20,939 nucleotides of DNA. Source: Ruminococcaceae bacterium UBA1730 (GTDB lineage Bacteria; Bacillota; Clostridia; Oscillospirales; Acutalibacteraceae). The first letter of the stretch is position 1, and every line of letters starts with the position of its first letter. Location: positions 1-20,939 of the forward strand of contig DCII01000040.1 in assembly GCA_002315935.1 (NCBI GenBank), in the 5' to 3' direction. The translations under genes and the position numbers were made by a program. The notes beneath the pieces are model-generated. The model searched no databases and was not told the origin of the DNA. It worked only from the letters and a program-made list of their open reading frames with translations. Positions 14,207-20,939 of the stretch are shown piece by piece.

Positions 14207-16725
14207 AACTCTCCTTTTCAACCAAGGGTTGGCATGATAATTCATTTGAAGAATTCTGCGAAATTGCCCTTGACATGGGATTCTCCGGAATTGAAATCCA
14301 CGACACACGCAACAGTATGTTCACAAGCTCAGAAGGAGCATTCTATGATTATAACTCCGCATCAGCAGTAAGAAAGCTCAACGAAATGAAGCTTTCGCTC
14401 CCCTGCATTGATGCAATCTGCGACCCGGGAAGCAAGGAAGAAAAAGAAATTGCCATGCAAGAGGTTACAAAATGTATCCGCATTGCTTCCGCTCTCGGCG
14501 TTCCCTGCATCCGTCTTAAGGTTTACGGAAAAGAGATTGAAGAGGTCTGCGAAAACCTCAAGCAGTTTATCGGCGAGGTTATTGATTTTGCCCGTTCTTC
14601 GGAAGTAACTCTTCTTATTGAAACCTCCGGCATATTCAGCAACACCGCTCTTCTTCGTGATATTCTCAACGAATTTGCAGACGAAAGCGTTGCCGCTCTC
14701 TGGGATATGTATTCAACCTTCTTCAAGGGCAACGAAACCGCAGAGCAGACCATAACCAACCTCGGTGCATATGTCAGACACGTTCACATAAAGGATGCAA
14801 TCAAAGGCGAAGGTGAGCCTGAATACTGCCTTATGGGAGAAGGCGACCTCTCCGTTGATGAAATGATTCTTGCTCTTCGCTCGGTCAATTATAACGGCTT
14901 TGTTTCGCTTGAATGGGACCCTGACTGGTGCCCCGAAATTGATGATATGGAAATAATCTTTGCACAGTTTGCAGGTTATATGCATCAGTTCAGCGACACG
15001 GAGGCTGCCGAACCGACTCTTTACAGCAACAGAACACATACCGGAAAATTTGTTTGGAAAAAAGAGCTTCTTATCGACCGGACCTTTCCTCAGGTTCTCG
15101 ATACTATGGTTAAGGAATTTCCCGACCAATATGCTTTCAAATATACAACTCTTGACTACACAAGAACCTATAAGGAATTCAGAGACGATGTTGATGAATT
15201 CGCCCGTGCACTCGTTGCTCTCGGCGTAAAGAAGGGCTCTCATGTTGCGGTCTGGGCAACCAACATTCCGCAGTGGTATATTGCTTTCTGGGCAACAACC
15301 AAGATAGGTGCAGTTCTTGTTACAGTCAACACCGCATATAAAATTGCGGAAGCGGAATATCTTTTCAGGCAGAGCGACACTCATACTCTGATTATGATTG
15401 AAAACTGCCGTGATTCCGATTATTCGGGTATCATGTCAGAGCTTTGTCCCGAACTCGAAACGACCAAGGCAGGCGAGCCTCTTCATTGCCGCAGACTCCC
15501 CTTCCTCCGCAATATAATAACAGTCGGCTTCAAAAAGAAGGGCTGTCTGAGCTGGGAGGATGCTCTTGAAAGAGCAAGCGAGGTTCCTCTTGATGAGGTG
15601 TACCGCATGGCCGCCGCCGTCAACAAGGATGATGTTTGCAATATGCAGTATACTTCAGGCACAACAGGCTTCCCTAAGGGCGTTATGCTTACACATTATA
15701 ATGTTGTCAACAACGGCAAGAATATCGGCGACAGAATGGACCTTTCAACCGCTGACAGAATGATGATTCAGGTGCCGATGTTCCATTGCTTCGGAATGGT
15801 TCTTGCCATGACCGCAAGCATGACCCACGGTGCAACTCTTCATCCTCTGCCCTATTTCAGCCCGAAATCCTCTCTTGCCTGCATCAATTCGGAGCATATA
15901 ACCGCTTTCCACGGCGTTCCGACTATGTTCATTGCAATGCTTGAGCATGAGGATTTCCCGAAAACCGATTTCTCATATATGAGAACAGGTATCATGGCGG
16001 GAAGCCCCTGCCCGATTTCCGTTATGCAGGATGTTGTTGACAAGATGAACATGAAGGAAATCACCATCGTTTACGGTCAGACCGAATCCTCACCGGGATG
16101 CACAATGAGCTCAACCGATGACCCTCTTGAAACAAGAGTCAACACAGTCGGCAGACCTCTTCCCGAAATCGAATGCAAGATTGTTGACCCCGAAACGGGT
16201 GTTGACTGCCCTGATAATGTTACCGGCGAATTCGTTGCAAGAGGCTATAACATCATGAAGGGTTATTACAAAATGCCGAGAGCAACTGCCGCCGCAATTG
16301 ATGCAGACGGCTGGCTTCATACCGGCGACCTTGCGTGCAGAATTCCAGACGGCAATTTCAAAATCACGGGCAGACTCAAGGATATGATTATCCGTGGCGG
16401 CGAAAATGTTTATCCGAAGGAAATTGAGGAATTCATCTATACTCACCCGAAGGTTAAGGATGTTCAGGTTATCGGCGTTCCCGATGAGCAGTACGGCGAA
16501 GAAATCATGGCTTGCATAATCCTCAAGGAAGGCGAAGAAATGACCGAAAAGGACATGAAGGATTATATTGCCGCAAATATGGCTCGCCATAAGGTTCCGA
16601 GATATATTGATTTTGTTTCCGAATTCCCGATGAATGTTGCGGGAAAAATTCTCAAATATAAAATGCGTGAGGATGCAGTTAAAAAATTCGGTCTTCAAAA
16701 GGCAGACAGCGTGGTTACCGCATAA
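14203..16725 (+). CDS. Fusion: xylose-isomerase-like TIM barrel + acyl-CoA synthetase
   Basis: An 840-residue two-enzyme fusion. Residues 1 to about 270 form a sugar phosphate isomerase/epimerase barrel (AP-endonuclease-2 family) with likely metal ligands Glu140 (LLIETSG), Asp168 (ALWDMYS), His193/His195 (HVHIKD) and Glu237 (SLEWDPDW). A short linker leads to a complete ANL-superfamily ligase from about 285: P-loop YTSGTTGFPKG at 483-493, VYGQTE, GWLHTGDL, GRLKDMIIRGGENVYP and catalytic Lys815 in VAGKILKYK. The ligase resembles medium/long-chain fatty acyl-CoA synthetases, activating a carboxylate via an acyl-adenylate. No carrier-protein domain is seen. Both halves look catalytically complete. 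The ATG overlaps the LeuA-like gene by four bases. The acid and the barrel's substrate cannot be read from sequence. Confidence 0.9.
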   Translation: MKLSFSTKGWHDNSFEEFCEIALDMGFSGIEIHDTRNSMFTSSEGAFYDYNSASAVRKLNEMKLSLPCIDAICDPGSKEEKEIAMQEVTKCIRIASALGVPCIRLKVYGKEIEEVCENLKQFIGEVIDFARSSEVTLLIETSGIFSNTALLRDILNEFADESVAALWDMYSTFFKGNETAEQTITNLGAYVRHVHIKDAIKGEGEPEYCLMGEGDLSVDEMILALRSVNYNGFVSLEWDPDWCPEIDDMEIIFAQFAGYMHQFSDTEAAEPTLYSNRTHTGKFVWKKELLIDRTFPQVLDTMVKEFPDQYAFKYTTLDYTRTYKEFRDDVDEFARALVALGVKKGSHVAVWATNIPQWYIAFWATTKIGAVLVTVNTAYKIAEAEYLFRQSDTHTLIMIENCRDSDYSGIMSELCPELETTKAGEPLHCRRLPFLRNIITVGFKKKGCLSWEDALERASEVPLDEVYRMAAAVNKDDVCNMQYTSGTTGFPKGVMLTHYNVVNNGKNIGDRMDLSTADRMMIQVPMFHCFGMVLAMTASMTHGATLHPLPYFSPKSSLACINSEHITAFHGVPTMFIAMLEHEDFPKTDFSYMRTGIMAGSPCPISVMQDVVDKMNMKEITIVYGQTESSPGCTMSSTDDPLETRVNTVGRPLPEIECKIVDPETGVDCPDNVTGEFVARGYNIMKGYYKMPRATAAAIDADGWLHTGDLACRIPDGNFKITGRLKDMIIRGGENVYPKEIEEFIYTHPKVKDVQVIGVPDEQYGEEIMACIILKEGEEMTEKDMKDYIAANMARHKVPRYIDFVSEFPMNVAGKILKYKMREDAVKKFGLQKADSVVTA

Positions 16726-17528
16726 TGAAAAACGGATATTATATCATAGATTCTCATTGCCATATCTACCCCGAAAAGATTGCTTCAAAGGCAATTGCCG
16801 GAACGGATAATTTTTACAGCACCGTTTCAGTCGGCGAAGGAACGGCAAGTGAGCTGGCTTCGGGAAGTATTTCCGAAGGCGTTGACCATTTCATAGTTCA
16901 GTCTGTTGCAACAACCGCAAAACAGGTCAGAAGCATCAATGAATTCATTGCAAATGTTGTGGCTGAAAAGCCCGAAGCATTCACAGGTCTCGGAACACTA
17001 TATCCGGATTCTCCCGATATAGTCGGAGATTATGAACATCTTAGAAGTCTCGGTCTTAAGGGCGTAAAGCTTCATCCCGATATTCAGAATTTCAAGATTG
17101 ACGATTACAGATGCCTGAAGATTTATGAGCTTTGCGAAAGAGACGGTCTGCCTATTCTCATGCACACGGGCGACAGCAGATACGATAATTCAAACCCTAA
17201 CAGACTTCTGCCCGTTATGAATATCTACACGGGTCTGACGGTCATCGGAGCACATTTCGGCGGATATTCAATCTGGGAAGAAGCGAGTGAAAAGCTTTGT
17301 GAGCTTCCTAATCTTTATGTTGACTGCTCCTCTGCTCTGCCCTTCATTTCAAATGATGTTGCTCTTCGTATTATCGAAAGATACGGAACGGAAAGAGTGC
17401 TTTTCGGCTCGGATTATCCGATGTGGTCTCCGCAGAAGGAAATTGATTCAGTCCTTTCTCTCGGACTTTCCGATAAGGATTATAAAAAAATATTCTCTGA
17501 AAACGCAAAGAAGGTTTTCGGTATTTAA
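16725..17528 (+). CDS. Amidohydrolase-2 family metal-dependent hydrolase/decarboxylase
   Basis: A 267-residue TIM-barrel protein of the ACMSD-like amidohydrolase family. Metal and catalytic positions are present: His11-x-His13 in DSHCH, the KLHPD segment, His147 in LMHTGD, His177 in GAHFGG and Asp230 in FGSDYP. Family members hydrolyse lactones or amides, or decarboxylate aromatic and unsaturated acids. The ATG shares its A with the preceding stop (TAATG), so it belongs to the same unit as the LeuA-like and fusion proteins and probably works on the same substrate. The last two bases of its TAA stop are also the first two of an inverted-repeat end, with a strong terminator immediately after. 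Confidence 0.88.
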   Translation: MKNGYYIIDSHCHIYPEKIASKAIAGTDNFYSTVSVGEGTASELASGSISEGVDHFIVQSVATTAKQVRSINEFIANVVAEKPEAFTGLGTLYPDSPDIVGDYEHLRSLGLKGVKLHPDIQNFKIDDYRCLKIYELCERDGLPILMHTGDSRYDNSNPNRLLPVMNIYTGLTVIGAHFGGYSIWEEASEKLCELPNLYVDCSSALPFISNDVALRIIERYGTERVLFGSDYPMWSPQKEIDSVLSLGLSDKDYKKIFSENAKKVFGI

Positions 17529-17546
17529 GGAAACGCTGAATAAATC
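17527..17546. repeat. Dispersed repeat end, embedded in a gene stop and terminator
   Basis: AAGGAAACGCTGAATAAATC matches the ends of the copies at 20761-20847 and 1-20. It begins in the stop codon of the amidohydrolase, and its last bases (AAATC) are the foot of the terminator stem that follows. No matching opposite end is clear, so this is a half or decayed copy. Confidence 0.6.
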
Positions 17547-17586
17547 TGTCATTGCAAGCGTTGCAGTGGCAGATTTTTAATTTTTA
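17542..17586 (+). terminator. Intrinsic terminator of the leucine T-box unit
   Basis: A 16-base-pair stem (17542-17557 with 17561-17576, two mismatches that become G-U pairs in RNA) has a GCG loop. It is followed by TTAATTTTTAT. It lies 13 bases after the amidohydrolase stop. Confidence 0.85.
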
Positions 17587-17604
17587 TATCGGCTGATTTT
17601 CTGC

Positions 17605-17640
17605 AAGCAAAAATCCACCGCCCGGAGGCGATGGACTTTC
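17605..17640 (-). terminator. Intrinsic terminator of the ABC importer operon
   Basis: On the minus strand, AAAGTCCATCGCC pairs with GGCGGTGGATTT (one bulge, one wobble) around a short CG-rich loop and runs into TTTTT. It sits just downstream of the lipoprotein gene. With the + strand terminator at 17542 it separates two convergent units. Confidence 0.8.
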
Positions 17641-17654
17641 TTCTGTTATACGGT

Positions 17655-18491
17655 TCATTCGATTACGAGCGTATCCTCATAATCCTTGCCATAGATTTCA
17701 ATTAATGTTTCTTCATAAGCCTTATGGAAGAATTTTTCTTCACGCAAGGATTCTATTTCGCCGTCAATCCAATCTTTAAGGGTAACATTTCCCTTGGTAA
17801 CAGCTGGAGCAATTATATCGGGATCGCCGAGTGAAGGAATGCCGACGGTGTAGCCTTCATTCTGCTTTTCGAATGCTATAACCTCGGTGTTATCATTTGC
17901 CCATGCAATCGACCGGCTGTCCTTCTTTTCCATTTCGCCCTTTGCATTTGCATAGGAATCAAACTTCTGAAGCGGAATATCGGGATAATTCTTTGTAAGG
18001 AATATTTCTGCGGTTGTCCCTGAAATAACAATAATGCTCTTGCTGTTATCCCAGTTTTCAAGCGAGGTAACAACATTGTCGTCATGCGAAATAACTCCGA
18101 GAGAAACATTCATATAAGGCAGGCAGAAATCAACCTCTTCGCTGCGTTCCTCGGTTACCGTGAAGTTTGCAAGAATAATATCTACTTTACCCGTCTGAAG
18201 ATATTCAACACGGTTCGCCGCTTCGGTAGAAACATAATTCACCTTAACGCCCAAATCCTGAGCAAGACGGTTTGCAAGATAAATATCGTAGCCTTGATAT
18301 TCGCCGTTTTCATCAACATAGCCGAACGGGCTTTTATCGGAAAATACACCGATGTTGATAACTCCGGATTCCTTTATTTCGTCAAGTGTACGATAAACGG
18401 TTTTGCTTTCTCCGCCGGAGCATCCGAACATGGACATTAACAGAATGACTGCAAGGGATAAAATAGCTGCTGATTTGAAAATTCGTTTCAT
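17655..18491 (-). CDS. Polar amino acid ABC importer, substrate-binding lipoprotein
   Basis: A 278-residue extracellular binding protein (solute-binding family 3). The N-terminus MKRIFKSAAILSLAVILLM is a lipoprotein signal ending in MFGC, with Cys24 as the lipidated residue. The mature part shows INIGVFSDKSPFGYVDENG, YDIYLANRLAQDLG, VDIILANFTVTEERSEEVDF (the ER pair usually contacts the amino acid carboxylate) and VVISGTTAEIF. The fold and motifs fit glutamate/aspartate, cystine or similar ligands; the exact ligand is not readable. AGGAGT precedes the ATG. It is the last gene of its operon, set apart from the ATPase by about 93 bases that hold an inverted-repeat element. Confidence 0.92.
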   Translation of the reverse strand: MKRIFKSAAILSLAVILLMSMFGCSGGESKTVYRTLDEIKESGVINIGVFSDKSPFGYVDENGEYQGYDIYLANRLAQDLGVKVNYVSTEAANRVEYLQTGKVDIILANFTVTEERSEEVDFCLPYMNVSLGVISHDDNVVTSLENWDNSKSIIVISGTTAEIFLTKNYPDIPLQKFDSYANAKGEMEKKDSRSIAWANDNTEVIAFEKQNEGYTVGIPSLGDPDIIAPAVTKGNVTLKDWIDGEIESLREEKFFHKAYEETLIEIYGKDYEDTLVIE

Positions 18492-18518
18492 GGTTTCACT
18501 CCTGAAAAATATTTTTTT

Positions 18519-18595
18519 GAAGCACTGATTAAATCGGCTGTCGGTTTTTTCGCCAAAAGCAGAGAGAAAAATGCGACAACAAATTTATTCAGCAC
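18519..18595. repeat. Small inverted-repeat element between ATPase and lipoprotein genes
   Basis: A copy about 77 bases long. The left end GAAGCACTGATTAAATCGGC and the right end ATGCGACAACAAATTTATTC plus AGCA match the two ends of the 20761-20847 element, with the same internal flanks (AATCGGC and ATGCGAC). The ends are inverted relative to each other and could pair in RNA. The right end supplies the last codons (Ala, Glu) and stop of the ATPase. Confidence 0.75.
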
Positions 18596-19346
18596 CAACC
18601 TTGTCATTTGAATATTCAAACGATGAAAGAAATTGCTTTGCTCTGTCGGTTTTGGGATTGGTGAAGAATTCCTCCGGGTTTGATTCTTCAACAATTTCTC
18701 CGTCGTCTATAAAAACGATTCTGTCGGCAATGGCACGGGCAAATCGCATTTCATGGGTAACAATAACCATTGTTTTGCCGTCTTTTGAAAGGTCAAGCAC
18801 CACATTCAGCACTTCATGAACCTTTTCGGGATCAAGTGCCGCCGTGATTTCATCGAGAAGAAGAATTTCGGGATGCATACAAAGTGTTCTCACGATAGCA
18901 ACTCTCTGCTTTTCGCCGCCGGAAAGCTGCCTTGGGTATTGGTTTGCCTTTTTGCCCAGACCAACTCTTTCAAGCCACTCCTGTGCTTCCTTCATAACCT
19001 CTTTTTTATCCCTCTTCTGCACCTTGCAGGGAGCAAGAAGGATATTTCCCATAACCGTAAGATGCGAGAAAAGGTCATAGCTTTGGAAAACCATGCCTAT
19101 CCTTTGGCGGAGCAACGGCAAATGTGCATTTTTTGCGGTAATTTCATCGTTATCAATAAAAATCTTACCGCCCTGTATCGGCTCAAGTGCGTTGATGCAG
19201 CGAAGAAGTGTACTTTTTCCGCAACCGCTGGGACCCAAAATCACAACAACCTCGCCCTTTTTGACAGTAAGGTCAATATTGTTCAGAAGAACTCTTTCGC
19301 TGTATTTCTTTGTGAGTCCTTCTATTTTTAGTATATTCTCAGCCAC
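18585..19346 (-). CDS. Polar amino acid ABC importer, ATP-binding protein
   Basis: A 253-residue ATPase of the GlnQ type that energises uptake at the inner face of the membrane. Walker A is GPSGCGKST, the Q-loop is VFQSYDLF, the signature is LSGGEKQRVAIVRTL, Walker B is ILLLDEITAALDPE (DEIT rather than the usual DEPT), and the switch histidine is in VTHEM. The start is a GTG giving MAENILKIEG, preceded by GGAGGTGAT, which overlaps the stop of the upstream permease; translation is probably coupled. The final codons and stop come from a dispersed repeat. Confidence 0.94.
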   Translation of the reverse strand: MAENILKIEGLTKKYSERVLLNNIDLTVKKGEVVVILGPSGCGKSTLLRCINALEPIQGGKIFIDNDEITAKNAHLPLLRQRIGMVFQSYDLFSHLTVMGNILLAPCKVQKRDKKEVMKEAQEWLERVGLGKKANQYPRQLSGGEKQRVAIVRTLCMHPEILLLDEITAALDPEKVHEVLNVVLDLSKDGKTMVIVTHEMRFARAIADRIVFIDDGEIVEESNPEEFFTNPKTDRAKQFLSSFEYSNDKVGAE

Positions 19347-19352
19347 ACCACA

Positions 19353-20027
19353 TCACCTCCATTTCTTTTCGAGATACTTTGCAAACAGGCTTATAGACCA
19401 GCACACAAGGAAATATAAAATAAAGACTACAAGATAAACGCCGAATGCACCGTTCGGACTGCTGACTCTGTTTGCCTCAATTATCTGCTGAGCAACCTTC
19501 AGAACCTCAACCACACCTATCATCAGAACAAGTGATGTTGTTTTAATCATTCGTGTAATAAGGTTTATGGAAAGAGGAATTAAACGACGAACCATTTGCG
19601 GAATTATTACATAGGCGAAAACCTGCGATTTAACAAGACCCAGTGATTCTGCCGATTCATATTGATGCTTCGGAATGGAAATCATTGCGCCTCTCACAAG
19701 GTCACCCATTTCAGCCGTTCCCCAAAAGGTGAAAACGATAACTGCGGCAACCTCGCCCGAAACATTAATATCGAGTAGCCTTGAAGCTCCGAAATAAACT
19801 ATGTAAAGCAAAACGAGCTGAGGCATTATTCTGACAATATTGACATAGATGTTGAAAACTGCCTTCAGAATCTTATTATTGAGCGTCATTAGTGTTCCGA
19901 CAACAAGACCGAGAGGAATGCTGATTGCAACTGAAATCATGCTGATTTTAAATGCAACAAAAAGGCCTTCCAGCAGCCTCATGAAATTATTCCCTTTGAA
20001 GAGAATATCAAGCCCCAAATCCGGCAT
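19353..20027 (-). CDS. Polar amino acid ABC importer, permease
   Basis: A 224-residue inner-membrane permease of the HisM/GlnP family, with about five helices. The EAA loop contacting the ATPase reads ESAESLGLVKSQVFAYVIIP, and MPQLVLLYIVYFGA is the typical N-terminal block. Its start lies about 20 bases inside the end of the first permease gene, and its stop overlaps the ribosome site of the ATPase. The two different permeases likely form a heterodimer. Confidence 0.9.
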   Translation of the reverse strand: MPDLGLDILFKGNNFMRLLEGLFVAFKISMISVAISIPLGLVVGTLMTLNNKILKAVFNIYVNIVRIMPQLVLLYIVYFGASRLLDINVSGEVAAVIVFTFWGTAEMGDLVRGAMISIPKHQYESAESLGLVKSQVFAYVIIPQMVRRLIPLSINLITRMIKTTSLVLMIGVVEVLKVAQQIIEANRVSSPNGAFGVYLVVFILYFLVCWSISLFAKYLEKKWR

Positions 20028-20667
20028 GGCGAAGCCTCCTTTCGAGCAAACTTCCCAAAACCGAAACGGGAATTAAAATAAGCGAATAAAAAACAACAAG
20101 CAAGGTAAGGCATTCTATCGTTTTTGATTCCGTGCCGATAAGGTCCTTTGCCGTAAACATCAGATCCATAAGGCTTACCGTGCTGAACACGCTGGTTTCC
20201 TTAAGAAGAAAAATAAAATTTGCAAGAAGCGAGGGAAAGCTGATGCAAACCGCCTGAGGGAAAACAACATATCTGACAATTTGCATGGGCTTCATGCCTA
20301 AGCTTATTGAGCTTTCAATCTGCACCTTCTCAATTGCTTCAAAACCGCTTCTGAACGATTCCGCCATATAGCTTCCGCCTAAAAATGTAAGTCCCGCAAC
20401 GCCGCAGAATTCAGGTTCAATAGAAATGCCGAGCTTCGGAATAGCATAATAGATAAAAAACAGCTGAACAAGCAACGGCGTATTCCTGCTTATTTCTATA
20501 TAAACATTAACAATCTGAGTTAAAACGGGAATTTTCCGATATTTAATTGTTGCACACATAAGGCCTACCACTAAGGAAAAGAATATTCCGAGAAGTCCTA
20601 ATTTAAGGGTAAGCCACGCCGCTTTTTCGTATAACGGCAGATATTTCGAAATAACACTGAAGTCCAA
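20008..20667 (-). CDS. Polar amino acid ABC importer, permease
   Basis: A 219-residue permease of the same family as the next gene and its likely dimer partner. Recognisable blocks are YIEISRNTPLLVQLFFIYYA, AESFRSGFEAIEKVQIE and the EAA loop SLGMKPMQIVRYVVFPQAV. The start is TTG at 20667, preceded by GAGGTGG with a seven-base gap. It is the first gene of the importer operon, with a leader of about 30 bases from the promoter at 20707-20735. Confidence 0.9.
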   Translation of the reverse strand: MDFSVISKYLPLYEKAAWLTLKLGLLGIFFSLVVGLMCATIKYRKIPVLTQIVNVYIEISRNTPLLVQLFFIYYAIPKLGISIEPEFCGVAGLTFLGGSYMAESFRSGFEAIEKVQIESSISLGMKPMQIVRYVVFPQAVCISFPSLLANFIFLLKETSVFSTVSLMDLMFTAKDLIGTESKTIECLTLLVVFYSLILIPVSVLGSLLERRLRHAGFGA

Positions 20668-20706
20668 GGTAACCCCACCTCTATCTCAAACCAAACAATA
20701 TGTGGT

Positions 20707-20735
20707 ATTATATTCTTATTCTTATAAAAAGTCAA
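20707..20735 (-). promoter_or_regulatory. Promoter of the ABC importer operon
   Basis: On the minus strand, TTGACT (20735-20730) and a perfect TATAAT (20712-20707) are separated by exactly 17 bases. The expected start is near 20700, giving a short leader. No T-box, riboswitch or clear operator is seen in that leader. Confidence 0.88.
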
Positions 20736-20760
20736 TAAGAACGGAATGAATACTCAATTT

Positions 20761-20847
20761 AAGAACACTGATTAAATCGGCAAGCAAGATTTTCGAGAAT
20801 GTTTTTGGTGCGAAAAGATGCGACGACGCATTTATTCAGCGTTCCTT
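20761..20847. repeat. Complete small inverted-repeat (MITE/REP-like) element
   Basis: The best copy, 87 bases. The left end AAGAACACTGATTAAATCGG and the reverse complement of the right end, AAGGAACGCTGAATAAATGC, are imperfect terminal inverted repeats. The interior carries a small GC-rich palindrome (TGCGACGACGCA) and no coding potential. It lies between two divergent promoters. Confidence 0.78.
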
Positions 20848-20863
20848 TTTTGCTTATTCCGTA

Positions 20864-20892
20864 TTGACATATTCACGCCTGAGTGATAAATT
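20864..20892 (+). promoter_or_regulatory. Promoter of the gene entering at the right edge
   Basis: TTGACA (20864-20869), a 17-base spacer and TAAATT (20887-20892), with TG one base before the -10 (extended -10). It points right, divergent from the importer promoter, and is followed by AGGAGG at 20908-20913. Confidence 0.65.
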
Positions 20893-20923
20893 ATTATAAA
20901 AAACGACAGGAGGATTCGGGAGT

Positions 20924-20939
20924 TTGACAGTTGAAAGTG
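20924..20939 (+). CDS. Possible start of a gene cut by the window edge
   Basis: After AGGAGG (20908-20913) and a 10-base gap there is a TTG at 20924 followed by codons for Thr-Val-Glu-Ser. The promoter and ribosome site make a gene start likely, but too few codons are visible to name it. A later start, such as GTG at 20937, is possible. Confidence 0.3.

Noticed and set aside
14713..15384. Long minus-strand open frame (223 codons) inside the fusion gene
   Set aside because: Antisense shadow of a strongly conserved coding region; no ribosome site and no recognisable protein family.
16111..16698. Minus-strand open frame (195 codons) in the ligase domain
   Set aside because: Shadow of the acyl-CoA synthetase reading frame, as are the similar ones at 13129-13707 and 10093-10572.
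1..20939. CRISPR arrays, tRNA or rRNA genes, phage or IS transposase genes
   Set aside because: No regularly spaced repeats, cloverleaf sequences, rRNA segments or transposase and phage proteins were seen.

Overview
The window looks like chromosomal DNA of an anaerobic member of the Clostridia, most likely the Ruminococcaceae/Oscillospiraceae. This is inferred from AGGAGG-type ribosome sites, TTG and GTG starts beside ATG, a single-chain clostridial-type PurL, a T-box leader and Fhs-based folate chemistry. It is not a phylogenetic result.

Positions 130-12429 (+) hold a compact de novo purine operon: purF-like, purM, a formate/nitrite-channel homologue, purN, a PurO-type IMP cyclohydrolase, a free-standing AICAR formyltransferase, purD, purL and fhs. 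Genes overlap or are separated by at most 23 bases. The set covers PRPP to FGAM and AIR, then AICAR to IMP. purE, purK, purC and purB are not here. The channel and Fhs suggest that formate is brought in and activated to 10-formyl-THF for PurN and the AICAR formyltransferase. The PurF homologue keeps its PRPP site and Fe-S cysteines but has lost its glutaminase residues.

Positions 12472-17586 (+) form a second unit with its own promoter and a T-box leader whose specifier reads CUC (Leu). It drives three overlapping genes: a 2-isopropylmalate-synthase homologue that keeps the LeuA leucine-binding domain but has lost the DRE and HxH residues; an 840-residue fusion of a xylose-isomerase-like TIM barrel to a complete acyl-CoA synthetase; and an amidohydrolase. 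The leucine T-box, the degenerate LeuA and the unusual fusion make this the best candidate for an undescribed system. Its substrate is unknown.

Positions 17655-20735 (-) carry a polar amino acid ABC importer (permease, permease, ATPase, lipoprotein) behind a strong promoter. It converges on the leucine unit, and terminators for both strands lie between them. A small repeat with terminal inverted repeats (AAGGAACGCTGAATAAAT-like ends) occurs at 1-20 (one end), 17527-17546 (one end), 18519-18595 and 20761-20847, always beside or across gene ends. A new + strand gene appears to begin at the right edge.
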